A DNA stretch of 64,000 nt from Anaeramoeba flamelloides (Eukaryota > Metamonada > Anaeramoebidae), in assembly GCA_027625915.1 (NCBI GenBank), contig JANTQA010000026.1, positions 2,666,001 to 2,730,000 on the forward strand. The letters are read 5' to 3'. Below are positions 11,669 to 21,909 of this stretch, piece by piece. The translations under genes and the position numbers were made by a program. Positions within the stretch are counted from its first letter, which is position 1, and the number at the start of each line of letters is the position of its first letter. The notes under the pieces were generated by a model. It did not search any database and was not told the origin of the DNA. It was given only the letters and a program-made list of their open reading frames with translations.

Positions 11669-12536
11669 ACCATTGTGGAAAAATTTGGGTCATTAAAAAA
11701 AATTGGGTCATTCAAAAATTTGTTTTCGTTTTTTAAATAGTAAATATTAGCAAAATGATTTTCGATCAAAGTAAAATTTTATGAACAAATCTTACATTTA
11801 AGAAAAATCAAAGTCACTACCAATTCTAATTTTCAAAGGCAATATTAAATTGTTACATTTTGAGCTTTTAGAATTACTATGGAACTCTAAAAAAGAAAAA
11901 TTGAATTTAAATTTTCAACTTTACTAAAAATAAGAGAACTATTTATAAGGAAATATTAAAATCTATTAATTCAATATGATATTTACTATTGCTAATGAAT
12001 GCAAATTTATCACGGTTAATCTTGAATATCCGTTAAAATCAAATTGAATTCTAAAATCTTCCAAAAAAGCTATTTTTTTCAGAAGAGATTGTTTTCCACT
12101 AATGTTTTACAATCAAAACTTCAAAATACCCAAATATCAAGATTTCAGAAACCCTTTAAATTCTAAAAATGCCCATAAAAAAACTTTAATTTAAAACACT
12201 TATTATTTTTTGGTCTTCCCAAACAACGACTAACTTGATCTTGGAATGTAATCTAATAAAAAAAAAATTAACATTTTTAGTAAAGTTGAAAATTTAAATT
12301 CAATTTTTCTTTTTTAGAGTTCCATAGTAATTCTAAAAGCTCAAAATGTAACAATTTAATATTGCCTTTGAAAATTAGAATTGGTAGTGACTTTGGTTTT
12401 TCTTAAATGTAAGATTTGTTCATAAAATTTTACTTTGATCGAAAATCATTTTGCTAATATTTACTATTTAAAAAACGAAAACAAATTTTTGACTGACCCA
12501 ATTTTTTTTAATGACCCAAATTTTTTTCACAATGGT
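11669..12536. mobile_element. 868-bp element with ~262-bp near-identical inverted arms (family E)
   Basis: Left arm 11669-11930 and right arm 12274-12536 are reverse complements with only a few visible differences. The termini read ACCATTGTG, with AA/TA-rich flanks. The spacer of about 340 bp has no recognisable gene. The near-identity of the arms implies a young insertion or ongoing gene conversion. LINE-like translation continues on its right side, so it may have inserted into a LINE remnant. Confidence 0.85.
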
Positions 12537-12539
12537 AAG

Positions 12540-12805
12540 TTCTGTATTGTAGTTATCAGATTTTTACGACATTTTTCAATTTCAAGATATAGTAAAATTT
12601 TTTTTAATTTGTTAGTAAATTTTCTTGAAGATTTTTTTTAGGTTTACTAGCCCCTTAATGAATTAATTTTAAACCAAGACAGTATAAAATTATTTTCGTT
12701 AATGAATATCCATGGAATATCTGATTTTACGCTTAAATTTCTGAAAGGGAATTTAGGTATAAGGGAAACTAGAGTGTAATTTACACTTTTTCAATAATAA
12801 AAAAA
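12540..12805 (+). mobile_element. LINE 3'-end remnant with A-rich tail
   Basis: From 12650 the plus strand reads PLNELILNQDSIKLFSL, then DFTLKFLKGNLGIRETRV and stop. This matches the last 45 residues of the LINE fragment at 62478-62975 (PNELILNHNS, then DFTLKFLKGNLSIRTTRV). After the stop both share TTTACACTTTTTCAATAA and an A-rich tail. Weaker similarity (RHFSISRYSKIFF) extends back to the edge of the family E element. Confidence 0.75.
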
Positions 12806-13029
12806 AAAACAATATTTTTTTCCAAATATTTTATTTTTCAATTGAACAAATAGGAATCTGAAAATGAAACGATAATGATTTGCCTTCCTTTTCTGTTCTT
12901 TGCAAAATAAAATCCTTCTCACAAATTCCAAACTTTGAAAACGCTTTGAACTTTTTTTCACTAAACAAGCCATAAAGGGATGAAAAAATTCATTTTTAAA
13001 AAATTACAAAAGGGATTAAATTAGAAAAA

Positions 13030-13035
13030 TTTATT
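13030..13035 (-). terminator. AATAAA polyadenylation signal of the RhoGAP gene
   Basis: AATAAA on the minus strand lies 16 nt past the RhoGAP stop codon. A short 3' end of this kind is plausible in a compact protist gene, but in such A+T-rich DNA the hexamer also arises by chance. Confidence 0.35.
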
Positions 13036-13051
13036 GTGATAAGTGTATTGC

Positions 13052-13951
13052 TCAATTTTCATTGTCAATTTCTAATTCACTTAAGGAGTTTTTTTCTTCC
13101 ACTATTTCTTCTTTTTTTTCTTTTTCTTTTTCTTTTTTGTTTAAGTTTTGTACATTTCTCTCATTTACTTTTTTTTTCTCTTTTTCATTTTGGTTTATTT
13201 CCACATCCTCTTGCTCTTTCTCTTGCTCTTTCTCATTCACCAACTCCTCTGATTCAAGACTTTCTTCATTACAAACGATATCAATCCATTTCTCTATCAT
13301 TTTAGCCAAGAGGTTAGGAGGAATATGGAGTGTTGGTGAAAAAACAATTGCCAAATTGTGTGTATCCATTTTATTTTTTTCAGAATTGAGTGAAACACGG
13401 TTTAGGTGAGGAAGCAACCACTTCAAAACAGCCCTATTTACGTCTGGAATTGAATTATAAATTCTAATTAATGCTTTCATTTGCTTTTGTTGATCATAGC
13501 CCGAGATCTCCTCAAGGGCTATGGTGTATTTCCTTGTTAAAATCGGCTCTGGTAGCTCTCGAAAATATAATTTAATCAAGGACGCGATCGTGTTTTCATC
13601 TTTCACTTCGTCTAAAGAGACTTCCTCGCCACGGTTGTACCTTTTTTTTAATCTGTCTCTTTGCCGAATTGAGCCGGAGAGACGATATATTCCCTCTTCA
13701 AATTTCCCCTTCTCCTCAAGGTATGTGATCGCTTGTTCAATAATGCGAGGCGGCGTCTCTTCGAGCGCTCCTTCTCGATCAACCACATCCTGTAATGGAA
13801 CACCAAAGACTAATTTTGATTCATCTTGTTCAGAATCGGAGCTGTCGCTGGGGTTTGAAAATTGTGAATTTTTCTGTTTGGGGTTTTTCTTCTCATTAAT
13901 CTTTTTTTTAATCCCAGTAAAGAAATCTTTCAATGAGTTTCTACGGCTCAT
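13052..13951 (-). CDS. RhoGAP domain protein
   Basis: GTPase-activating protein predicted to stimulate GTP hydrolysis by Rho/Rac-family GTPases, which control actin. The chosen start gives 299 residues beginning MSRRNSLKDFFTG. An in-frame ATG 29 codons further upstream would add a Phe-rich leader that looks like non-coding sequence, so it was not used. After a basic, then Ser/Asp-rich N-terminus (1-47), a RhoGAP domain fills about 48-230. The arginine finger R90 lies in EGIYRLSGS, followed by the basic LKKRYNRGEE segment, LIKLYFRELPEPIL (125-138) and the conserved DTHNLAIVFSPTL (196-208). These are the usual catalytic and Rho-contact motifs, so it should be active. The tail (231-299) is Glu/Lys-rich and probably coiled or disordered. 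No intron is evident. The Rho partner cannot be told from the sequence. Confidence 0.93.
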   Translation of the reverse strand: MSRRNSLKDFFTGIKKKINEKKNPKQKNSQFSNPSDSSDSEQDESKLVFGVPLQDVVDREGALEETPPRIIEQAITYLEEKGKFEEGIYRLSGSIRQRDRLKKRYNRGEEVSLDEVKDENTIASLIKLYFRELPEPILTRKYTIALEEISGYDQQKQMKALIRIYNSIPDVNRAVLKWLLPHLNRVSLNSEKNKMDTHNLAIVFSPTLHIPPNLLAKMIEKWIDIVCNEESLESEELVNEKEQEKEQEDVEINQNEKEKKKVNERNVQNLNKKEKEKEKKEEIVEEKNSLSELEIDNEN

Positions 13952-13959
13952 AATTTTTG

Positions 13960-14610
13960 GTTGTATGAATAAAAAGAAAAAAAATAAATCTGAGAGTAGA
14001 TACATTTTTAAAACTTGTTTTTTATCATTAAAAATCAATAGTTTGAATTATGCTTAATTAAACAAACAAAAACCGTTTATAAGGAATTTCATATCATTAC
14101 TTCTCATTCTAATTAATTTAACTCTGGAATATTTTTGGATTATTTAATAAAAACCCAAATTTATTGTTAAAAATGATTCTCTTTATTTGACTGTGAAAAT
14201 CTGATAGTATTATTGGAGTTTGTTCCTCTCGGGCCCTAATTAATTATACTTACAAGGTTATATTAGTGAACAATGGTTGAAATAAATTAATTTCTTGGAT
14301 CTTGGTTATTTCCAATCAAAAGAATTAAGAGAGTAGGTACATTTTCCAATTTGGATTACACCTATTTCTGGGACTGAATTATTAAAAGCATTTCTTTCAT
14401 TCAATAGATTAATACTTTAACAAAAAGAAATGTGGAAAGTGTCCTAATATAACACATTGACCAAAAAATACATAAAATTGAAAGAAGAAAAATTCAAATA
14501 TTTAACAAGAAAAAATAAAATATCAAAAATCTATTTATTTCCAATTGAAATGAAATTGTATTATTGGGATTCTTTTTACTATTTTGATTGTATGGAAAAT
14601 TTTGAATTTT
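13960..14610. other. RhoGAP upstream region
   Basis: Probable 5' flank of the RhoGAP gene, without a recognisable promoter element. No further gene is seen up to the diverged MITE at 14612. Confidence 0.4.
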
Positions 14611-14611
14611 A

Positions 14612-14815
14612 GAATGTAAACTGCTCTAGAATTTAGGTGTATCTTTTAAAGAGATTTTAGGTATATAAAAATCTCAAATAAAGTCACAAAATTTCCGAAT
14701 AATTTTTATAAACAATTTATTTTACTACAATCCAAAAAATGGACCTAAATTTGGATTTTTTTTATGCTCTTTAAATTTTTTTAAAACGATGTTACTTAAG
14801 AGTGTTTGTGACTAT
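14612..14815. mobile_element. foldback MITE relic (family A, copy 6)
   Basis: Heavily diverged, but it keeps the family order: a TTAGGTATA motif, then AAAAATCTCAAAT, an A/T-rich centre with TTTATTTTACTACAAT, then an inverted arm ending near GTGACTATATTA. The limits are approximate. Confidence 0.45.
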
Positions 14816-15299
14816 ATTATTAAATTTTCTATTATTTTTATAAAAGTCTAATATCCACAAAAAAATTTTTTTTTCATCATTAAAAGATGTTATTTGGTTA
14901 AATAGGGTTCAAAAGTATTGAGTAAAATCCTTGATTTTACGCATTTTTTTTTTTTTTAATTTAAAATCCTGTTAAACATTTACACAATAGCACAAAAATA
15001 ATCTGAAAGTTCTATAATCTCACTATTTAGCATTTATTGTATAAATAATGATTTTGTTTTGGTTTTTTTCTTGATAAATAGAGTATCGATTTAAAAAAGT
15101 TGTTAAAATTTCAAATTTTTAAAATCAAAGTTGATTCTTTCTATTTTATAATTTTCTGGTTGTTATATTTACAGAATTTAAAATAATAAAGTAAAATCTA
15201 AGAATATACTCTATTCTTTTGAATTCTTTAAATATATTCTTAGGTTTTATTGAGTTTTCTGTTTATTTAAAAATCAATCGATTTTCGTTAGTTTTTTTT

Positions 15300-15545
15300 T
15301 TTACTTTTTGTAATAATCAGAAAATTTATTAAAATTTTCTGTTTATTTCAAAAAGTAAAAAAAACCTAGAACACTTCACAAATAAAATAGAAAACCCCAA
15401 AAAAACCAAGAACACTTCACGAATAAATAGAAAACTCAAAACCTAAAGAAAATCAATTGATTTTCGAAATAAAATAGAAAAGTAAAAAAAAAAACGAGAA
15501 CACTTCACAAATAAAATAAAAAGAAAACCTCAAGAAAACCTAAGC
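15300..15545. repeat. imperfect tandem repeat
   Basis: Three units each contain GAACACTTCAC followed by AATAAA and TAGAAAA-type sequence (around 15371, 15410 and 15498). The order in the last two is A-run, then GAACACTTCAC, then an A-rich spacer. Related wording with GGCACTT occurs at 38815-38860 and 62100-62420. A C-homopolymer follows at about 15568-15582. Confidence 0.5.
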
Positions 15546-15567
15546 ACTGTACTGCAATTGAACACAC

Positions 15568-15582
15568 ACCCCCCCCCCCCCC
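15568..15582. repeat. C homopolymer
   Basis: A run of about 15 C follows ACACA. It is conspicuous in this A+T-rich DNA. Similar C/G runs occur near 32810, 46569, 62205, 62389 and 63885. Confidence 0.7.
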
Positions 15583-15599
15583 GAATACACAGGAGGAGT

Positions 15600-16535
15600 A
15601 AAAAACATGATAGAAAGATTATAAGTTAATGTAAAAATTCCACAATAAGTGATTAATAATTGGTATTCCGCAACTCTCAGAGTGGGGGCACTAGGTATCC
15701 TTATTACAAAAATTAGTTTTTTTTACATAATAAGAAATCAAAAATAAAATTTTCAAAAAGTGTATATCAAACTATCATCAATTAAGTATAATAATAACAA
15801 TAAATTACAATTTAATGATTATAATCAAAAAAAAAAAAAAGGCTATTTGTGTTATAAAATGAATAAAAAAATAATAAATTTTTATTGTTTTTTTACTCAA
15901 ATATTTAAAATCAAACAAAATATTAAATCAGAAACTCTCTCATTTTTGTGACAAATCATATATCTTGAAGGAATATATATATATATATATATTACCAAGA
16001 ATAATTACTTACAATCATGATCTTTATCCAAAAATCTTTTAAATGAATATTCAACTTTTAAAAGGGACTTTTTTGGTGAAAAATCCTTCTTTGATTAATG
16101 AAAAAAAAAAAATACCTTTTGAAACGTTTTACTATACAGCCCTTTCAATTGAAAATATCGATTAATAAAATTGATTTTACCAAATCTTGGACCAAAATAA
16201 TTATTTCGCCGAAATATAAAGTCATTTGTTTTAATTTGTGATAATTTTAAAGTTAATTATATAGTAATTTTGTCACTTTTTTTTTTGTAAAAAATCTTTT
16301 TTTCAAAAAATAATCTTTAATTGGTTATTACCGATTAAATCCGAATTCATTTTTTCGATTGTTGAATTAATTTAATTGGTGTCATTTATTTTTTTCTATA
16401 CTTTTATGAATGAATATAACAATAAATTTCATTTTTTTTTTTTAATATTTTTCCAATACATGCTATCTAGTTTCTTTTTCTTTTCTTAAATTGAATTATT
16501 CTTGAAATAAATATGTTATATTTTTCCCAAAATAA
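15600..16535. other. gene-free A+T-rich stretch
   Basis: No supported gene. There is an (AT)n microsatellite at about 15973-15992. A Lys/Asn/Ile-rich open frame at 15760-15951 is judged random. Confidence 0.5.
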
Positions 16536-16793
16536 AACACGGAATCTGTCTGTAACAACATATTTAAATGTATTATCGCACTAGTATTTATTTTTAAAGG
16601 ATATAATCCAAACAAAGCAAATAATTCTATTTGTAAAGTACATTCTCAAACAGGCTTGCAAGTTAAAAAACACGTTTTAAACTTTATTCCTGTTTCTCAT
16701 TTTTACTCAAATGACAATAATTTCAATTTTAATTTAAATTCTTGGAAACACAATGACAATTCTCAACTATTTAGTAATTTTTATTTTTCTTAA
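16536..16793 (+). other. coding-like frame, unidentified (exon or relic)
   Basis: The frame is open for 85 codons with no ATG start and ends in TAA directly before a family H element. Its second half (GYNPNKANNSICKVHSQTGL, then VLNFIPVSHFYSN) has His, Pro, Cys, Gly and Gln beyond what random A+T-rich sequence gives. Possible acceptors are CTAG or TTAAAG just upstream of GGATATAATCC. It could be a terminal exon or a gene relic. No family is recognised. Confidence 0.3.
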
Positions 16794-16795
16794 TA

Positions 16796-17040
16796 CTGGT
16801 ATTTGAAAAGTAAATGGGAAAAAAATATTTACTTAATTTTTCTTTTTTTCTTTTTCAAATAGAGTTTTCAAATAAACAGGTTATAATTTGTGATCTTTTT
16901 TTGTTTGTTTGGTATACTTTTATATAATCATTATTGGTATATGTTGGATGATCTAAGATTCACCAAAGAAATAATTTTGAATAATTGCAAAAATAGATAA
17001 CCTAAATGAAATTTTATCCTATATAAATTTCAAATACCAG
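16796..17040. mobile_element. 245-bp foldback MITE (family H, copy 2)
   Basis: TA then CTGGTATTTGAAAAGTAAAT on the left, inverted TTTCAAATACCAG on the right. It is longer than copy 1 because of a larger centre containing TTTTTCAAATAGAG, a motif also in family B. Confidence 0.65.
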
Positions 17041-17049
17041 AGCATATAA

Positions 17050-17490
17050 ATCCCAATAATTCTATTAATGATCATTAAAAGATTCCAAAATATCAGTAAT
17101 TTAGAATCTATTCATCCACAGAGTTGTGTTTCTGTGATTTCAGTTCTGGTTTAAATTACATTTTTATAAAAGGCTTTTTAGTTTTGGTTGATCTTGAATT
17201 AAAAATTGTTCTACCTTTTTATTCAAACAAAAGGATTGTAAATTGCTTCAATTGAAAATCACAAATGGAAAAGAGTGTAGTATTGTCTTCAAAACATAAT
17301 AATTTTTTTTTCAAAAAAAAGAAGTAAAAAATCCAAAAAGAAAAAAAAACTCAAAAAAAAAAAAATTTAAAAAAAAAAAAAAAATTAAGTTTAAAAGAGG
17401 ATTTTTTTCTTTTTGTTTTTTTTTTTCAAGTGGGAAATAAAAAAGACAAAACAAAAAAACAAAAGTACCAATTTTCTGAGGATTGTCTTG
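17050..17490. other. 3' flank of the roadblock gene
   Basis: Low-complexity A-rich blocks (17290-17410). No gene is seen. Confidence 0.4.
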
Positions 17491-17497
17491 GTGTTCT

Positions 17498-17854
17498 TTA
17501 AAACTTTCTTTCTTTTATGCGATTAGGATCGCTTACCACAATTAAAGTATATTTGTCACCTGGGATCATTAGAATTTCTTCACGTTTTGTTCTCATCCTC
17601 AAGAACGAAACTTCGTCACCCTCTTTCAAAGCGTCAACAGTGTTTGAAGCTTGTTTAATAAAATGAGAAAGATAAAGTGCGTACTTTTCTGCTTCTTCTT
17701 GTTCTTCAAATGTAGATTTAATGATTTGCCCTTTTTCTGTAATCGCAACAAGACCAACAAATCCTGGTTGTGTGCTTACCCTTTTTAGTGTAACTTCAAT
17801 TGCTTGATAACTTTCTTTGTTTTGTTTTTCAATTTCAAATTCGTTGTTTGTCAT
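17498..17854 (-). CDS. dynein light chain, roadblock/LC7 type
   Basis: A 118-residue protein that by family dimerises on the dynein intermediate chain and takes part in cargo transport or axonemal motility. After about 20 divergent residues (often absent in animal DYNLRB, about 96 aa) it follows the family closely: EVTLKRVSTQPGFVGLVAIT (20-39), GQIIKSTFEEQEEAEKYA, FIKQASNTVDAL, DEVSFLRMRTKREEILMIPG and YTLIVVSDPN. The FLRMRTKREEI block corresponds to the FLRIRSKKNEI signature of human DYNLRB1. The start ATG is the only one upstream of the domain. It is a single exon. The family also includes MglB/Ragulator-like proteins, but the similarity is specifically to dynein roadblock. Confidence 0.93.
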   Translation of the reverse strand: MTNNEFEIEKQNKESYQAIEVTLKRVSTQPGFVGLVAITEKGQIIKSTFEEQEEAEKYALYLSHFIKQASNTVDALKEGDEVSFLRMRTKREEILMIPGDKYTLIVVSDPNRIKERKF

Positions 17855-17929
17855 TTAAAATAGTCGATAAAAATAATTATTGAATTGGGTGTTCAAAGCA
17901 AAAAAATGAAAAAATAAAATATGTTCCTT

Positions 17930-18690
17930 TTAAGGGAGTAGAGTCTCCCTAGTTTTCTCGATAAACAAAGTATATTAAAATTGGATGTAAATGATATTCG
18001 TGCTACATGGTTCGAATCGGATCTATAAAATCTATTATAAATATTATTGAACAATAAATTATTTATATTTTAACTGAAGATCACAATTAAAACTTTTTAT
18101 TTTGGGAAATTATTTTTTTGAATCCCTTTTCCTAAATATAAAAATAGAAACCCAAAATACAGTATTCTGGTATTTAATAATTCATCTTTAGAACTTCCAA
18201 CAAGATATTTTTTTAATTTTTTAATTTCAAAGATTAACTCAATAATCATCAACATAAAAACCCAAAGACTGATGACTTGTTTTCCTTTCTGAGAAAACTA
18301 CTTGTGTCATCAATATATTTCCAAGTTTATTGAAATAATTTGTCAAAAGAATCTCTATTGGTTAATTATTTAATTTTCTAAAAAAAAAAGATTTTTTTCG
18401 CGATTAATCTTCATTTAGTAACAAATACAAGAGAGATATTTTGCAACTTTGGAGTCTGACAATTAATAACACATCCTTTAAATTTGATGTTCAATGCAGA
18501 TTTTTATCTGAAATTGTTGGAATTTTTACTAATAATAAGATAATTTATAATTTAATGAGATCCACAAATATTACTACTTGACTAATAGATTTTTTAGAGA
18601 CATTTGAATCATGGTTCACTAATGTGATTGACGCCCAATTACAAGATAATATGATCTTAGGCTTCTACTAGGTAGACACTAATTCCTTAA
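17930..18690 (+). mobile_element. 761-bp TTAA-flanked TIR element (family C, copy 4)
   Basis: TTAA at 17930 precedes GGGAGTAGAGTCTCCC, and the far end is CCTTAA near 18690. The interior follows the family order: ATTGAACAATAAATTA, AAACCCAAAATACAGTATTC, TTAACTCAATAATCATCAAC, GAGACATTTGAATCATGG. This is the most complete uninterrupted copy, lying about 75 bp upstream of the roadblock start. No coding capacity. Confidence 0.65.
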
Positions 18691-19257
18691 TCAAATAATT
18701 ATCTTGAAATTTCTGAAAATTTTTGTTTTTAGATTTTGAGAACTTTGTTAAGAGATATAAGATCTCTTATTTATTTCTTTTTCTAGTCTTAAAATTTTAT
18801 TTTTTAAGCTGGTAGGCTTTACGTGAATTGTTCAGAAACATTACAAATAACTTCTCTTTTATTTTGGTTAAGTTTCTTAGGATCTTTCATATAAAAGATT
18901 AAAATATAATATTATTTTTTTAAAAAAAGTGAGTTTTTTTTACTCTTTTTAGTTCTTTCAAGGTTGAATAACCCGAGAGTAATAATTAAAATCAGTTTAT
19001 AGTTATTGAGAGACTATTAAAGTATTTTTTTTTTTTTTTTTTTATTAATGCTTTGATAGTAATAGCGGACTTTAAAGAAAAACTAATTAGAAAAATATAT
19101 TACATGGTGTTTTTTAAGTACTTGGTAAGTGAAGTTTGATAGCAAAAGAATTTATAAAATGTAAAAAAAAGTCAAAAAAGACAATTCTTTCATAAAAAAT
19201 TTATTTTGATAAGTTAATAAATCATCCTATTCATTTTAATCAAACCAGAGGTTTACT

Positions 19258-19925
19258 TTTGTAATAGAAGCTATTTTTCAAAAATTTTGACTCACTTTAT
19301 AATGTTTATTGTGTAGTTTTAAGGGTTTTAATATATTCTTATCATAAAGTATTTTCAAATTTTTGGATCAACATAAATTTTTCTAACTTGGTTATATTAT
19401 TGTTACGCTTTTTCAAATTTTTCTTTTTCTTTTGTTTTTCTCTTTTCTTTTGCTTTTGCCTTCTTAAATATTGCTTTTACTTTTTCTTTTTGATTTTTTT
19501 TGTCAATTTTGTTTATTTTCACTTTTTTTTTTTTTGAAAGATCATGTAGAAAAAAAAATATATTCGAAAAGACCAATAATCATTATGAAAATTGACTATT
19601 TATAATTTATTTTAAAATGAATATAATTATTAGCTAAAAATCTTAGTTGCAAACATTATTCCAGTGAAAGTTCAAGAAACAAAAAATTAGTAACACTCTT
19701 TTTAAAAATTTTGACTTACTTTTTTTTAGTTTTTTTTTTTATTTGAATTTTTTAAATCTCGGGTTTTTATCTATTATGAATGATTTTTAAGTGAATTACA
19801 CATCAGATTTAATTATTAAAAGTTCTTGAAGACTAAAGGATACTTTTTCTTTTTTTTTTTCCATTTATTTTTTTCCGACGAGTCACAATTTTTGAAATGG
19901 AGTTTATAGTCAGAATTCATTGTGT
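19258..19925 (+). repeat. ~0.65-kb dispersed repeat (family I, copy 1)
   Basis: Starts near TTCAAAAATTTTGACTCAC with TTATAATG inside, and ends near GAGTCACAATTTTTGAAATGG, so the ends are inverted. It matches 32733-33370 and 53715-54340 in order. It is T-rich in the first half. Confidence 0.6.
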
Positions 19926-20499
19926 TTATTCCTTCTTAAGAGGTCAGTATTCAATTTTAGTGTATTTAATCTAATCCTTTAACATATATTTCGATTTTTT
20001 TAAAAGAAAAATTATTATTATTATTGTATTGTATTATTATAGACCCACACAAAATAGATTCAATTGATTGTTAAAATAATATTGTTTTTTTTTTGATAAA
20101 ATAGCAAAATATCTTGAATTGTGTTTTATAATAAGACTAATTGACTTCTTCTTCTTTTTTTTTTAAATTAATTATTTTGTGATATTTTTAACTGTAATGA
20201 AGTGATTTCAGGTTTTTTGTTAATCAGTTTGAAAAAAAAAATAATGAATAATTAAGAAAGAAAATTGATCCTGGGTCTACTATTAGTTTATTAAGAATTT
20301 TAATATACATTCATTATTATTTTTAATATATAAAATATGATTTAATTTATGGTTCAAAAGAAATTCCCATTTTAATACAAAAATATCAATTCAAGGAAAA
20401 TTAACTGTAGAAAAACTAAAAATCCCAAAAATAGCACCTTAATTCTTTTTTTTTGTTTATATTATCATTCCCCCGAAAGTATTAATCTTTGCATATATA

Positions 20500-21496
20500 A
20501 AGTGTTAGGATACCATATATTTGTCTTATAGAAAAGTTTATTGTAATAAAAAGTAAATTATAGCAGAATGTTCCTTGTTTCAAATGGATCTAGAAAAAAA
20601 AACATAAATAGTTTTATTGAAAAATAAATTATTAGATTTTTATACTAATTATTTCAATTAAAAAAAAGATATTTTGTAAAAATTTTTTAACTATTTTTCT
20701 CAATCTCAAGTTTAAAATAACCATAATATAGTCAGTTCCATCTTTTAATTTACAAACTTTTCAACAATAGTTAAGGCAGAAAAAATCTCAAATTAACGAA
20801 TATTTTTTTGTATTTTGTTTATTTTCAAATTATTTTATTTGACTCTAAAATTTTCTTATTTATTTTGAAGAATTTTTTGTGTACCTTACTTTTCATTAAA
20901 AATTTGTGTATTAATAATGGAATTGTCTGTTTAATTTCCTTTCTCAAATCTAAAAATCGAAACTCAAAATACAGTATTACATTATTTTCAAATAACTTTA
21001 TCTTCTAGAACTTCCAAAAGTAACTATATTTTAATTTTTTTAATTTCAAAGATTAACTCAATAATAATCAACATAAGAAACTAAAGAATAATTAGTTTTT
21101 TTTTCCTTTTTATAAAGTTAGTAGTAATTTACATTACATTCAAATAAATTGGAAAAGAACCAAGAAGTTAATTCTTTAATTTTTTATAAAAATTGAATTT
21201 TTTAGCAACTAACCTATATTTAACCAACAAGTTTAAGAAAGATATTTCAAACTTTGAATTTTGGAAATTAATTTTTCAGTTTTCAACTTTGTCTCGAAAT
21301 CCCGATTTTTTTTCTGAAATTCTTGTGTTTTTTCACTAATACATGGATTATTTTTCATTGGTGGGATCAACAACTAGTACTCTTTGAATAATCGATTTTT
21401 GAGAGACATCTAAACTTGAGGGAAATAATGTTATTTTCCTTTAATTGCAACATACTTGTATTTTAGACTTGCTCCAGGCAAACACTTATCCCTTAA
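20500..21496 (+). mobile_element. TTAA-flanked TIR element (family C, copy 5), with MITE inside
   Basis: The family C interior (GATTAACTCAATAATAATCA, then GAGAGACATCTAAAC, then TTGCAACATACTTGTATTTT) ends CCCTTAA at 21496. MITE copy 7 interrupts it. The left terminus is unclear. Confidence 0.55.
20731..20930. mobile_element. foldback MITE (family A, copy 7, diverged)
   Basis: TA, then GTCAGTTCCATCTTTTAAT, with an inverse ending TAATGGAATTGTCTG. It lacks the first C and is diverged in both arms. It is nested in family C copy 5. Confidence 0.6.
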
Positions 21497-21909
21497 ATGG
21501 CTCCTTTTTTGTGAGGATTCTTCAGATTTGAGAGGAAAGTGTTTATTTCCCAATCACTATTTCACATTCTTACAAATAGACTATTTATTTAATCGATTTA
21601 ATTGACTCACATACGAAGTTTTTTGAGAAAAAAACTGTTTTTCCTTCGAATTTGCTTCTGAAAAGGCTGAACACTCCAAAGCTTCATGAGAATTCAAATA
21701 GTAATAAACTACCTTGAGTTCAAATATCACAAGAAAAGATAGAAATAATGATTAAAAGGTTTTAATTCTTCGTTTATACACGATAAGTCCAAAATAAAAA
21801 AAAAAATCATTTTTATTTTTTTGCTTTTCCGAATAATATCACTCAATTTTTCCGAATCATTTACTTTTTTGACTTCAAAAAAAAACACACTCAATACCCA
21901 TAAACTGAA

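Noticed and set aside
13036-14057. Plus-strand open frames over the RhoGAP gene
   Set aside because: They are antisense shadows of the minus-strand coding sequence, rich in Phe and Ser from Lys/Glu codons.
17990-18015. A tRNA-like B box (GGTTCGAATC)
   Set aside because: It lies inside a family C transposon, the other copies lack it, and no cloverleaf can be drawn.
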